Source of the DNA: Escallonia rubra | Lineage: Eukaryota > Streptophyta > Magnoliopsida > Escalloniales > Escalloniaceae | Direction of reading: 5' to 3' | NCBI GenBank assembly: GCA_033065855.1 | Contig: JAVXUO010001677.1 | Coordinates: 62,001-126,000 of the forward strand | DNA: 64,000 bases | Shown: in pieces, positions 21,740 to 33,000 of the stretch | How the letters are laid out: every line of letters begins with the position of its first letter | Numbering within the stretch: the stretch's first letter is position 1 | Position numbers and translations under genes: made by a program | Notes under the pieces: model-generated | Databases searched by the model: none | The model's input: the letters and a program-made list of their open reading frames with translations, nothing else | What the model was told of the DNA's origin: nothing

Positions 21740-22300
21740 CTTTATTTCTTAAGATTGGGATAAAATCTGGAAGACCAAAAAATGGGGATGACTAAGAGTG
21801 AGAAACCTGGAAGCTTTTAACCAAGCCCTTTTAGCGAAACACTCCAGCAGAATCCTCCAAGACCGCAATTGCTTATTAGGAGAGCATCTTCTCACAGGGT
21901 ATTGTAAACATCAAAATATCCCAACTTTTCAATCCTCTAGGGATGTCCCAGATAGAATTGTAACAATACACAGAAGATTAGCATGGCCCCTGTCCAAGGA
22001 TGACACGCACAAACCTTGTCAGGGATATTCATGGGCATGGAGGAGTACTATTTTTGGTGGAGACTTTTCTGTAAGGGGTCTAGGCCAAATGGTGGATATT
22101 GAAACCTCAGCCAAAATTTAGGAAGAAGCCTGGGTTTATGGCCAAACCCAAGACTTACAACCAAAAAGGCGGGGCCACAAATGTCCAACGAGAACTGAAA
22201 GTTGCAAATCTGATTACCAGCAGCAGAAAGTTTGGAAAGAGGACACGCTCATGCAGCTCTTCAACAGAGAAGACTACATAATGAATCTAGAGAAACCCCT
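21740..22300 (+). pseudogene. L1 reverse-transcriptase C-terminal fragment with embedded U6
   Basis: The plus strand reads a plant L1 ORF2 segment after the polymerase core: RNLEAFNQALLAKHSSRILQDRNCLLGE, then SWAWRSTIFGGDFSVRGLGQMV, then sequence ending WKEDTLMQLFNREDY in another frame. In intact plant L1s the first two parts are separated by about 10-20 residues. Here about 25 extra codons, derived from U6 snRNA, lie between them and the frame stays open. The fragment sits inside the Harbinger element in place of the transposase N-terminal part. Confidence 0.75.
21939..22013 (+). pseudogene. U6 snRNA fragment
   Basis: The core CAGAAGATTAGCATGGCCCC, then TG, AAGGATGACACGCACAAA matches the U6 spliceosomal RNA central region and 3' stem with only a few differences; the part before it matches more loosely. 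The 5' stem and the 3' terminal region are missing, and there is no upstream element or T-run, so this is not an expressed U6 gene. Confidence 0.88.
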
Positions 22301-23548
22301 TTAGCAGTAGTGGAATGGAAGACAAAAATGGTGGTCTACCGAATACGGTATGTGCAATGGGAAATCTGGTTAGCAGAGAGCAATGAGGGAATGGAAGTAC
22401 TACCACAGGCAGGGAGATGAAAGCTCACAAGCACAGGAACCACAGTAACTGAATGATAACCAACGAAGCTGATCATCGTCTCAGACAGTGAACAAGGAAA
22501 CTCGGAAGTCTCATCTACAATCTCACAGACCTCGCTTTGACAGGTAAATCCAAGGTACAAGGTCTAAAAATTCCGAAAAACGTATAAACCTTCATGTGGA
22601 AAATACTTATAATGGACTTCCAACAGCTCCTATGGTAATAGTTATTATTCCCTCTCAAACTCCTTCCTCTTGACTCATTTATGGTACACTGTAAACACAC
22701 TAAAATTCAGGAAGAAGCCATTCAACATGCTTCTTCTGTAGGTATGCATTTTAGAGCATTTTGTTCGGCATTTCGTCACTCTCTATCTAACGCCTATTTG
22801 TCAGGCATTTCGTCGAACAGTTGGTGTGCATTTTTAGAGCATCCTCATTTGGCATAAAGAGACCATTTGGTCACCAATGAACTAACATGACTCATGAAAC
22901 CCTTGAAACTGAAGACAAAGTAGCAACAAGATCAGTCCATGGTGACTGTCCCAAGCTAATTTCTGCCGTCTTGTATGAGATTCTTACTTTGAGGCTAAGT
23001 CCTCCCCAAAAAATCTTTGAAGCCTGTGGTTTAAAATGAAAATAGCGAAATAATCAAGATCATGGTCAAGGACACACATACTGTGGCAAACGCAGCAACT
23101 TGGTAATTCTATGTTGATGGGTATCCCCTTCTTGAGCACAAACGTCACTTAGGCTCCCTAATCGCACTTCAAATTTATCATCCAGAAGTATATTGCTGGC
23201 TTGGACATCTCTTCAGTAGTCAAAGAGAGAACATGTTAGAATGAGTAATTTTCCCAAAGTGAGCTAGCAAAGGAGGATCATTCACTGCTCATAGATACCC
23301 ACACGGGCACACACATACAGAAAATTAAGGTTTAAAGCACAGAAATCAAACCTAGAACCTTAGCGTTGTTGTCGTCGTCAATATTTCTGCCCTTGCTGTG
23401 CAAACCCTAGATATGTCACCATCGTCAGATTTTCCATTGAGAGGTTGAATAAAAAAGAAGAGAGACGGAAGATCGGCGCTACCATGGTATTCTTGAATCA
23501 AAGAGAATAGAGAAGGTAGACAGAAGAGAAGGAAGAGCAGAAAAGCAG

Positions 23549-23583
23549 GTCGAGCGTCGAGCGTCGAGCGTCGAGCGTCGAGA
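23549..23583. repeat. GTCGAGC heptamer repeat
   Basis: Five head-to-tail copies of GTCGAGC (the last ends GTCGAGA) inside the Harbinger element. Confidence 0.95.
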
Positions 23584-23831
23584 GACGGACTTGGACTTGG
23601 AATTGCAAATTTGAGGTTGAGCCTTAAGAATTGGACTGTGGGCCTTAAAGTATGTTTTTAATTTCATGGAATTGGGTATGAATTGTAATTCCAATTCTAA
23701 ATAAGTCGTCCAATTAGCAGAATTGTAATTCATAAGGTCCAATTCCGAAATCTAATTCAATTTCAAGGTTAATTCCGTGATCCAATCGGACCCTAAAAGA
23801 ATTTGGAAAGGCTGCGTGTAAGAACAGGGGA

Positions 23832-23854
23832 GAACTTTCCCCAGTCTTCTGGAA
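23832..23854 (+). promoter_or_regulatory. Heat-shock element, sHSP copy 4
   Basis: Five blocks GAA-TTC-CAG-TTC-GAA; the third block has drifted to CAG but the TTCnnGAA pair is kept. TATAAAT is at 23944-23950 and the ATG at 24054. The Harbinger element ends 38 bp upstream, so all promoter sequence beyond this point is transposon. Confidence 0.83.
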
Positions 23855-24053
23855 ATATAACAGAACCTCCTAGAAGCTAGCAGCAGCAGCAGCGCACCCT
23901 TCCTTTTCTAGAATCTTCTTCTTCTTCCTTCTTCCACCCACACTATAAATTAATTGTCCCCCACATCCCATGCCTTCATCAAATTGAAACTGAAAAAAAT
24001 CAAATCTCATTCCGAAAGCAGTCAATTCATAATTCTCTCTGGTCCAAGTGCCG

Positions 24054-24518
24054 ATGGATTTCAGGCTGATGGGATTGGATTCGCCGCTCTTCCACTCTCT
24101 ACACCACATGGTGGACGACAACGACAAGTCCACCCCTAACGCCCCGACCCAGACCTACTTTCGCGACGCCAAGGCCATGGCTGCGACACCCGCTGATGTA
24201 AAGGAGTATCCGAGTTCGTACGTGTTCATAATCGACATGCCGGGGCTGAAATCGGGTGATATCAAGGTGCAGGTGGAGGAGGACAGCGTCTTGGTGATCA
24301 GTGGGGAGAGGAAGCGGGAGGAAGAGAAGGAGGGAGCCAAATACGTGAGGATGGAGAGGAGGATCGGCAAGTTCATGAGGAAGTTCGTGCTGCCGGAGAA
24401 TGCCAACGTCGAGGCCATTTCGGCAGTCTGTCAGGACGGTGTGCTGACGGTGACCGTCCAGAAGTCGCCTCCGCCGGAGCCCAAGAAGCCCAAGACCGTT
24501 GAAGTCAAGATTGCTTGA
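24054..24518 (+). CDS. Class II cytosolic small heat-shock protein, copy 4
   Basis: An intact 154-aa class II sHSP. The ATG at 24054 aligns with the other copies; an in-frame GTG two codons upstream is ignored. Differences include Ser15, Pro28, Ser54, Val74, Glu77, Ser138 and the VKIA end. Ser138 changes the conserved QKLPPP to QKSPPP at the end of the alpha-crystallin domain. Residues 77 and 153 group it with copy 3. Its distal promoter is replaced by a Harbinger element, but the heat-shock element, TATA box and leader remain. Confidence 0.95.
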   Translation: MDFRLMGLDSPLFHSLHHMVDDNDKSTPNAPTQTYFRDAKAMAATPADVKEYPSSYVFIIDMPGLKSGDIKVQVEEDSVLVISGERKREEEKEGAKYVRMERRIGKFMRKFVLPENANVEAISAVCQDGVLTVTVQKSPPPEPKKPKTVEVKIA

Positions 24519-25910
24519 ATAAAATGAAGGGCATTCATCTCGGCTTATGCTGTTCCTCTGGTAATAATGGGTGTTATGGGCGCTGTTGGCTTTTCTGTCT
24601 GAGAAGGGCTTTTAAGGGTATGGGTATGACGATGAATTTGGTATTTGGGATTGTAATTTGTGTAAGTTTTGCTTCGCGTTTCTGTTGAGTGGTTTGTCAG
24701 TGAAATTTACTTCTTATGTGCGACTTGTACGAAACCTGATTCCTTCTCTCTTTTCTTTTGACTTTGGACAACATTTTATCGATATGATAAAAACGTAGTA
24801 CTGTACAAGATAAAATATACTTAAAATGGACAAAATTACACGCTTGATAGTGTTTCTTAAAGGAAAAAAAATTGACTATTATCCCGATCGGAGGAATCTT
24901 CTTCTTATTCCTTATATAGCAACAATCAATTGTCTTTAAATGTTTCTGGTGACATTTATTCAATGACGTTAAAAAAATGCTATTAAAAATTATCGCTGAA
25001 AGTGTTAGAAGAAAAATAACTAGTAACATTTAGCGACTATTAATTATCACTATACACGGAATTAGAGGAAAATTTCTACAACTCGGATAGGAGCCAAAGT
25101 TTGTTCTTCTTAAAGGAGGTAGCGAGCGGTACAATAGCAAACATCCTTGTGAGATAGGTGAAAAAGTAGACGTCTTCAACACAAGTAACATAAAAACGCG
25201 ATGCACTGATAAGATCAAAGAAGCAGCCATTAACTATGTCTTAAACATGCAACAACAAATACAAAAAAAATAATGATACACCAAGATCATAGAAGCCGTC
25301 AACTATAGGCTACACGATCGGTCCACTGCAGAGCCATCAACCATTGGCTACACCGTCAGTCCATTGCAGAACCACCACCAAAACATCCTCCAACCCGTGA
25401 GACGATTTGCTTCATAATCTTCGAAAATACAATTTTATTGGCAATTCATGCCCTTATATTATTTGGATGCTTAACAAGTTTGTGGAACGTGGGATTAAAA
25501 CAGTCTCACTGTGCGCTGAATCAAGTTTTGAGCATACGTGATAGCTCATAACACAACTGCCAACAGTTATCTGGCAAGAAACAGAACGAGAAGTTTTACC
25601 AGGACGTTCTTCGATTGCAAGTTCTCCAATGGCCTCCTATAACCAGAAACTAAAAGCATTTATTACTTGCCATTGATGTGGCGTTCCTGAATCCTACCTC
25701 TTGATACATTTGATTTGTCATATCCTTTTCCTTTTTGACATTTTGGCATTTACAGCACAAAAAAATGAATAGATAAATATCTCACCAAGCCTCAAGATAC
25801 ATGGCAGGGCAAAGCTGCGAATACATAATTTATTGATTTCAACAGTCAAAATCATGCACAGTTAAGACTCATAGTAAGACTATATCATGGGTTCCATGTA
25901 ATTAGGATAT
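24519..25910. other. Spacer between sHSP copy 4 and NSUN5
   Basis: The sHSP 3' flank, then AT-rich spacer, then from about 25285 the sequence duplicated at 19305-19825. It is the 3' side of both neighbours (sHSP plus, NSUN5 minus). No further gene is seen. Confidence 0.6.
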
Positions 25911-28900
25911 TCATCGTTGCTTGCCCACTGTCGGTTTCCATACACCGAGTTGAAAAATCCTGGAAACTTTTGAAAAAGGAGTAGAAGCTAGAAACTTGTT
26001 CATGGGTTTCCTTCTCCTGGTGATCAAAACCTTCTTCTTAGCATTTGAAGTGCTTGTTTCGCTTGTTAATGGCTCTTCTGAGGGCTTGATGCTCGTCCTA
26101 ACAAATAACGCAATGAAAAAGCCTTCTTTATCCTCAACTGGATCTGTCCGAAGCAAATGTTCAGCTGAAAAGCAAGAGAAACAGAAAAAACTGTCACTGT
26201 AACGCATAGTTGCATTATCATAGCTGCTTGCCTGCTTTAAGCTTTTAGCTGCCCACCTCGTAAATTTATAGGACGGGGCTGGGGGTGAGTTTCCTATCTA
26301 TTCCTTTCACAGAGGGTATATCTGGGTCTAACTCATATTTTCCCTCGTAACAGTGATTCAATTGATTCTTCTCTGCCCGAGTTAGTTAAGAGAGAGATGG
26401 AAGGCAGGAGAGACGAGCGGAGGAGAAAGAAGGAAGCGATTCACCACTAAGAAGTTAACATGAATTTGAGGCTACAAACTGGGTTACGTTTCAATAACCA
26501 ACACACATATAAGACACAGATTTGAAAACATGAAAATACGAGCCATCGCTATCTTGGATAGTTAACTGTCAATAATTTACGTACCTCCTTCAATAACTGG
26601 GAGACCACGGCGAGGCCACCGAGGAAATGGAGTTGCCAACTGAAATCCGAGAGACTTAGCAAGAGGCAACAAGGACTTGATCACATCCTCATTTTCAATC
26701 TGGTGGATGGAGCAAGTGCTATAAACAATCTTCTCAACTGCTGGAACTGCAAAAAAACTTGGATCTCTCATCAGATGTTTCTTTCCCTCATGCAACAAGG
26801 AAGTAATGAGTAATAAGCTTTGCATTACAAAAGTATTATTAGAACGCCTGATCTGAACATGGTATATACTAAACAATACCCTGACCAATGGAAGAGCCTA
26901 AAACTCAGGTCAACACAAGGTTTCTTCTACAAATTGAGGTCGTGCAACTGGACCCAGATTAAGGCATGCCACTTGTTAACTGAGGCGGCATTACCATTTG
27001 CCATGTAGAATCTAGTTCTCATACTACGAATATGTGCGCTAACCCAGCATTACAACCACAAAGAACATGGTTTCTCTAGATCTCTAGTTTAGTTTTATCA
27101 AGGATATATAATCATTCACCTACAGGCTACAGTATAGCTAGCACTCCAGTATTGGACATCTACATCTATATCTATGTCCATGCGATAAATATATCAAAAA
27201 CGAGTTATTCTTTGGTTTGGCATCATGTGTCCTTTTTCATTCGGTTCTCTCACATTAAGTTTCAGCTTAGTTTTGACTTTTTATTGGACTGCTTATTCCT
27301 ACAATGAACGTGACACTTAATAAGTTCCTACATTCTTGCAATGAATTTGGGCTCATTTGCTACCACATTGAAATTGGATTCCACTTAGCATCAAAAAGTT
27401 ACAATGCACGAAGCCCTCAATGGTATAAACGTATTGAAATAAATAAATGCGTAAAGAGTATTACCATCTGTTTACTATAGTTTGAGAGAGAGAGAGAGAG
27501 CACTGATTGACAAGCTATGTTCTCTCGAGAAGGATAGCCAGCAACAACAAACAAGGAGGCTTTAAGAACTTGAAGGAAGAGAGAAACAAGGAATTAAGTT
27601 AAAAAGGGGCTTGATTTTCATGTACTCTCTCACTTGCTCCAGGCAACTCTGTCCAGCTGAGGGATCGAGTTCTCAGATTAGCTTGGGATGAGATCCCATG
27701 GAACTGCTAACTTTGGATCACAAAAGCGAGTTTCCAAAAAAGCGTCACCATATTAGGAGTTTCTTGTTACTAAGATTTAGGCATCCCACCCGATATATTG
27801 TGGTAAAGGCATGTGCCTACTATCAAAATAGTTGCTACCTAGATACGTCAACCAAGAAACGTATGGTTTAAACTTTTACCTGTGTAGCTTAAAATTGTAG
27901 GGAAAAAGGTTTAAAATTTCACTTCATCGCTAAACACATGCATAACGACAATCTTGCAGGAGTATAATATAGCAAGAAGTGTGATACAATCAATCCCGCC
28001 TTTTTCTTACTGTTAACCCATTTATTAATACTTTGTTCACTTTGTAGACTTGTTCGTCCCCACATGGCTGAATTCGTATTACTCAGCAGGGGAATGGATA
28101 ACTTTTGGAGTGAATACAACAAATAAGAGATACATAGAATTTAAGGATAAAGCTGTGTACGGACAAGAACATGAGAGCAGAACGTTATTCTGTTTCTATG
28201 ATGTCAATAGAATACATATACACTATCTACATATATAAAGAGAAAATCATTTGTTCGTTTACCCCATATGCTACACCTTTCCAAATAATTATTTGTGTCT
28301 TTGGTTGACTATCCACAAGTTTGTTGAGAAGATAATACGAGAGTAAAGTTATTCTTGCCGATCCAATATAACTTAAAAGCTTTACTCAGGAGGAAATGCA
28401 TATTAAAGGCTATTCTTTCGCATTATATTAAGATTAAACGTCATATTATCCAGTTTTTAGTAGGTGAAAATTGACTAATCTCCTTTTAACCTAACTCCTA
28501 ACAGCATCTAATGTGAGAAATGGTTTTCTGAGTTTTCTTAAGTGGCTGATATAGAGCGCAGCTAGATTCACACCCTCTTCTAAACCTTTGGTCGTGACAA
28601 GATGCTTTAGTAACACCTTCCTATCTTTTAGCAACAAATTGTGCGGATTTAGCAAAACAATAGGTGTCGATTTAGCCCCACCCTTAATATTGATGGAAAC
28701 GTAATGGACTCACAGGCTATATTAATATGATTACACAAAACAATTACACTCTTGAGCAAAACACAAACTTGGTATTTCAACACACAAGTATTTTTCTTTT
28801 TTCACTCTACACTAACTGCTCTCTGTTTTTTCTCTCAACCTTCTGCTTCTCTATTTTTCTCATGCTTCTACATCACCAAAAGAGTTCCTATTTATAGGAT

Positions 28901-30007
28901 GGCTAATTGCTTCCTCATGTGTGCACCGCCATAAACACTTGGTAGAGGATTAATCTTCTTGATCAAAACTTTCAGCTCAAGAAGCTTTCAATTTTACTTA
29001 GTCAAATGGGTAACACTTCATTCGACCAATCAGAATTAATCCTTCTATGTTAAGTTTTGATATGTGACTTTCCTTAACAATGAAGGATTTGAATTTTGTA
29101 ACAATGAAGGTTTGAATTCTAACACTCCCCCTCAAATCCGAATTTGCATGCCAACCCGAATTTGCATGCCAAGGTTGATTGGTTATTCAGATAGTGATTA
29201 TGGTGGACACTTGGATGATCGCAAGAGCACCTTTGGATATGCATTTCATATTGGATCGGCAACATTTTTCGTGGTTATCGAAGAAGCAACAAATAGTTGT
29301 TCTCTCAACATGTGAAGCCGAGTATATAGCCACAGCAGCATGCACGTGTCAAGCAATATAACTGAGCTAGTTATATCTCACTGAAGAAGGTCTAACTACG
29401 ATATACGTTGACAACAAACCTGCCATATCCCTTGCAAAACATCCAGCACCACACAACCAAAGTAAACTTATAAACACTAAGTATCATTTTACTCGGGAAC
29501 AAGTAAGAAATAAAGTCGTGGCGCTAGTTCACTGCAAAACGGAAGACAAGTGGCAGATAGTTTTACGAAGCCGTTGAAGACTGACATATTCCTCAAACTC
29601 AGAGAAGCTTGGCATGCAAATTCGGGTTTGAGGGGGAGTGTTAGAATTCAAACCCTTCATTGTTAAGGAATTCAAATTCTTCATTGTTAAGGAAAGCCAC
29701 GTATCAAAACTTAACATTGAAAGATTAATTCTGATTGGTTGAATGAAGTGTTACCATTTGACTAAATAAAATAAAATCTAAGCTTCTTGAGCTTAAATCT
29801 TTACCAAGAAGATTGATCATAGGGGTGCAACTAGGGCCAGGCAACCCGTGGACAACCCGTGCCAGCCCGCAAAAATATGGGTATGGACTTATTTTTGTAG
29901 TGACCATGGTGGACGTGAGCTCAAAATTTTGGGCCCGCCAAAAATATGGGCTGGACATAGGCAAAGGTTTCTACAAGCCCATCCAGCCCGTGGGAAAACC
30001 AGCCCGT

Positions 30008-30042
<35 letters not shown>

Positions 30043-33000
30043 ACAATATATTTATTTTGTTTCCTTTAGTCATTAAAAACCGTGGATCACATAAATCTAT
30101 GCAATCTCGACCGTCAAACTCTTAACCTAATAGAAGATAATTTCTTTTTTTTACTTTCTGAACTCTCAACCCCCACTTCGACAAAGTCAAAGCCTCAAAG
30201 CTAGAGGTATGCTCATATTCTTGTCTTATTTTTCTAAATCAGGTAGAGTGACAGTTCCCACTTTTCCTTCATGTTTATAGATCTTTGAAGACTTTACTTT
30301 TTCTACTTTATTTCTTATTATAGAATTATAGACTCTTGTATTTTTTTCTCTCTCATTTTGTCCTTTACTTTTTCTACTTTATTTCTTATTATAGAATTAG
30401 AGACTCTTGTATTTTTTTCTCTCTCATTTTGTCCCAAATATTTATTTCTATACTTATATTTAAGTTCATTTTGAGACTTTAATGTTATTTTTTTCATTAT
30501 CATGAATAAATTGTAGAGTTGGATGGTCAACGATATGTTTCGAAATTATTTAAAAAAAAGTAATTCGTAACCGTGGACAGCCCCGCGTCCAGCCCGTGTC
30601 TACCAAAATTTTGATGGGCTTGGCGTGGACACATTATTTAGCCAGTAGATGGGCTGGGTTGGACATGGGCACGACTTTTAGAGATCGGGCTGGTCATTGT
30701 CTAACCCTTGGGCCCGTCCAGCCCGCCCAAGTTGCACCCCTAATTGATCATCCACCAAGTGTTTATGGCGGTGCACACATGATGAAGTAATTAGCCATCT
30801 TATAAATAGGAATTATGTTGGTGACATTGAAGCTTGAGAAAAATAGAGAACCAGAAGCTTGAAAAAAAAAAGAGAGAGCAATTAGTGTAGAGAGAAAAGA
30901 GAAAAATACTTGAGTGTTGAAACACAAAGTTTGTGTGGGAGAATATATTTTGCTCAAGAGTGTTTTAGAGTGTAATTGTTTTTTGTAATCATATTATTAT
31001 AGCTTGTGAGTCCATTACATTTACATCCGATATATCGCGGGATTATACTACTCGTCTATTATATCTTTTGTTTTTAAGTTAATCATTTTCACTGCCCAAG
31101 CTTTGCTCGGGTACTATGCCAGTTGATGGTTCGTGAGAATATTCCCCTCACAGTCCCATGTTATACTACAGCCTTTTTGCAAGAAAGAATATCTCCTATT
31201 TGAAGCAGTATGTTGAATAATGCACCAAGGTTCTTGCACTTTCGATACTTCTCATACCGAAACGTGTAAGAAATAGGAATCCCAAGTGTTAGGGTGTCCA
31301 AGAGAATTTACAATATGCTCTGCTGAATAAATGCTTAAAGTCCACGTCGTCTCAGTTCATTCAGGATTGACAATCCCTTGTACCCCACTATAATAAACTA
31401 GAAACACTATGATTCGGCTCTCATTTCATGGAGGATAGCAACAGCCTAGGGAACTGTATTCCATTTTCCTATCTGGAAAACTATCTCCGACTTTCACCCG
31501 ATACAGTAATTTCGCTAGTTGCAACTTAACCCACCCATTTTGTCAGGTTCTCTGCCCTCTCTTGCAGACCTCCATTCCATGGACATTGAAACTAAAGATC
31601 TCAGTCTCATCGTCTCCCATAATTGCCATGGCAACTAATCTGCGAATCTTCTACTCGATTCCACAAAGACGAATGAGACAAGCACAATGGCAAGGATTAC
31701 TTCAAGGACACTAGGACTAAGAAACTATTCATTTGTGGGGCTTGTTGGGACGAAGAGTTAAGATAACTAGACAGGGCGGTGAAGATCCTTCTCCACCTGC
31801 TCCCTAATAGGATGTTGACAATCTTACTATCGGAACAGGGAAGCTTGAATCTTCACTGGGAGTGGATTCCAGAAGGTTAGGATAACAAACCAGAGCTTCT
31901 TTGCACTTAAATAAATCTTTTTAACTATTCCAGGTGTTGGAACTTGATTTGCATATCATGGAATTCCTCAATCTGCAGTGAAGATTGAGGAATTTCTCAA
32001 GCTATTTCTTGCGCTACACCATCTAAGCTTAGAGTTTAGCCAATCAAAATTGCAAGCACTTTAAGCAAATACGTTTAGCAAAGCAATTTGCACTGAAGTT
32101 TATCTTCTCACTTTTGGCAAGCCAAGTTCATAACACCAAATTGCAGCCCAATGTGTAAGCAGTTAGTACTTAGTAAAACCTATCAACTATCCAAGACTTT
32201 AAACTTGGCAATAAGAGAGGAAAGTTTAAAAGGTAAAAAGTAGCATAAATGTTCCATATATACTGTCTGTCTTCAAGACTAGCACATTTATGACTTTTAC
32301 CTTTTTCTTTTTTCCTCTCTTTTTGTTGTTTATTTCGTTAAGGTTTAACTGTAAGTCCACTAGATTGTTGGGCCCAAAATGCACCCAAAGTACGTATAGG
32401 TACGTGAATAAACACGGCACAAAAAAAGTTACCAATTTAGATATATGAAAACAACCAACTTTGCCGACCTTGGGTGAACATATTCCAAGAACAATTTATT
32501 ACGGTACAATCTACATCGTAACGAACTTACAAGATAGTGCATGTGCCAAAGCCTTCTTCTGAAAAGCAGCAAGCTTTGTCAATCGATGTATGTCAGCTGC
32601 ATCAGCATGACCTTCAGGCCAAATAGAGTAAGGGTGAGAAGCCGTTGAACAAAATAAAGATTTCCCAACAAACAGACAACGAATCAGCCATCTCATAATA
32701 CAAGCTTACAACTCAAAGAAGCCGGATATATAAGATCAATATGGATATCTGGTTACTTGGTGTTATGGCTGTATTACTCGATATGAAGTTTATACCATCT
32801 GAAAGAGAGCAATATCTCTAAGATGGGATGCAGGGAAAGGGACAAGAGCTTGGCGGTCATTCCTATTTGCAAACAAGGAACCTCTTCAGTGTGAAACAGA
32901 GAGGCAATAATAGTCTTATTGGCGGGAATACTTCTGGTACCAGGGCGATCCTAATGTTACCTTCAGTTGCACGTGGATTATCACCAATTGAGTAAGGAAT

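Larger units (their letters stand above)
20510..23793 (-). mobile_element. PIF/Harbinger transposon with 3-bp TAA target duplication
   Basis: Termini GGGTCCGATTGG (20510) and CCAATCGGACCC (23793) are inverted repeats flanked by TAA (20507-20509 and 23794-23796). Unit 3 has the empty site TTATAAAAGAATTTGG. TAA-type 3-bp duplications and the transposase remnant at 21105-21700 identify PIF/Harbinger. The interior also carries L1-like sequence and a U6 fragment. The right end lies 38 bp before the heat-shock element of sHSP copy 4. Confidence 0.92.
19954..25790 (+). repeat. Tandem array unit 4 (sHSP only)
   Basis: Fourth unit. It starts inside the peptide-sHSP spacer (equivalent to 16425), so it lacks the peptide gene. 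It holds a Harbinger insertion, sHSP copy 4 and the NSUN5-flanking sequence. Confidence 0.8.
26747..32530 (-). other. NSUN5 intron 11 (5.8 kb)
   Basis: Contains the inverted copia LTR pair (28694-31025) and a GA repeat at about 27485-27500. The stretches 27010-28690 and 31030-32530 show no recognisable gene or element. The whole intron must be removed to join ...HALS to FPAVEKIVYSTCS. Confidence 0.85.

Noticed and set aside
21939..22013. Functional U6 snRNA gene
   Set aside because: The 5' stem, the 3' end, the T terminator and upstream promoter elements are missing, and it is fused in frame to L1 sequence.
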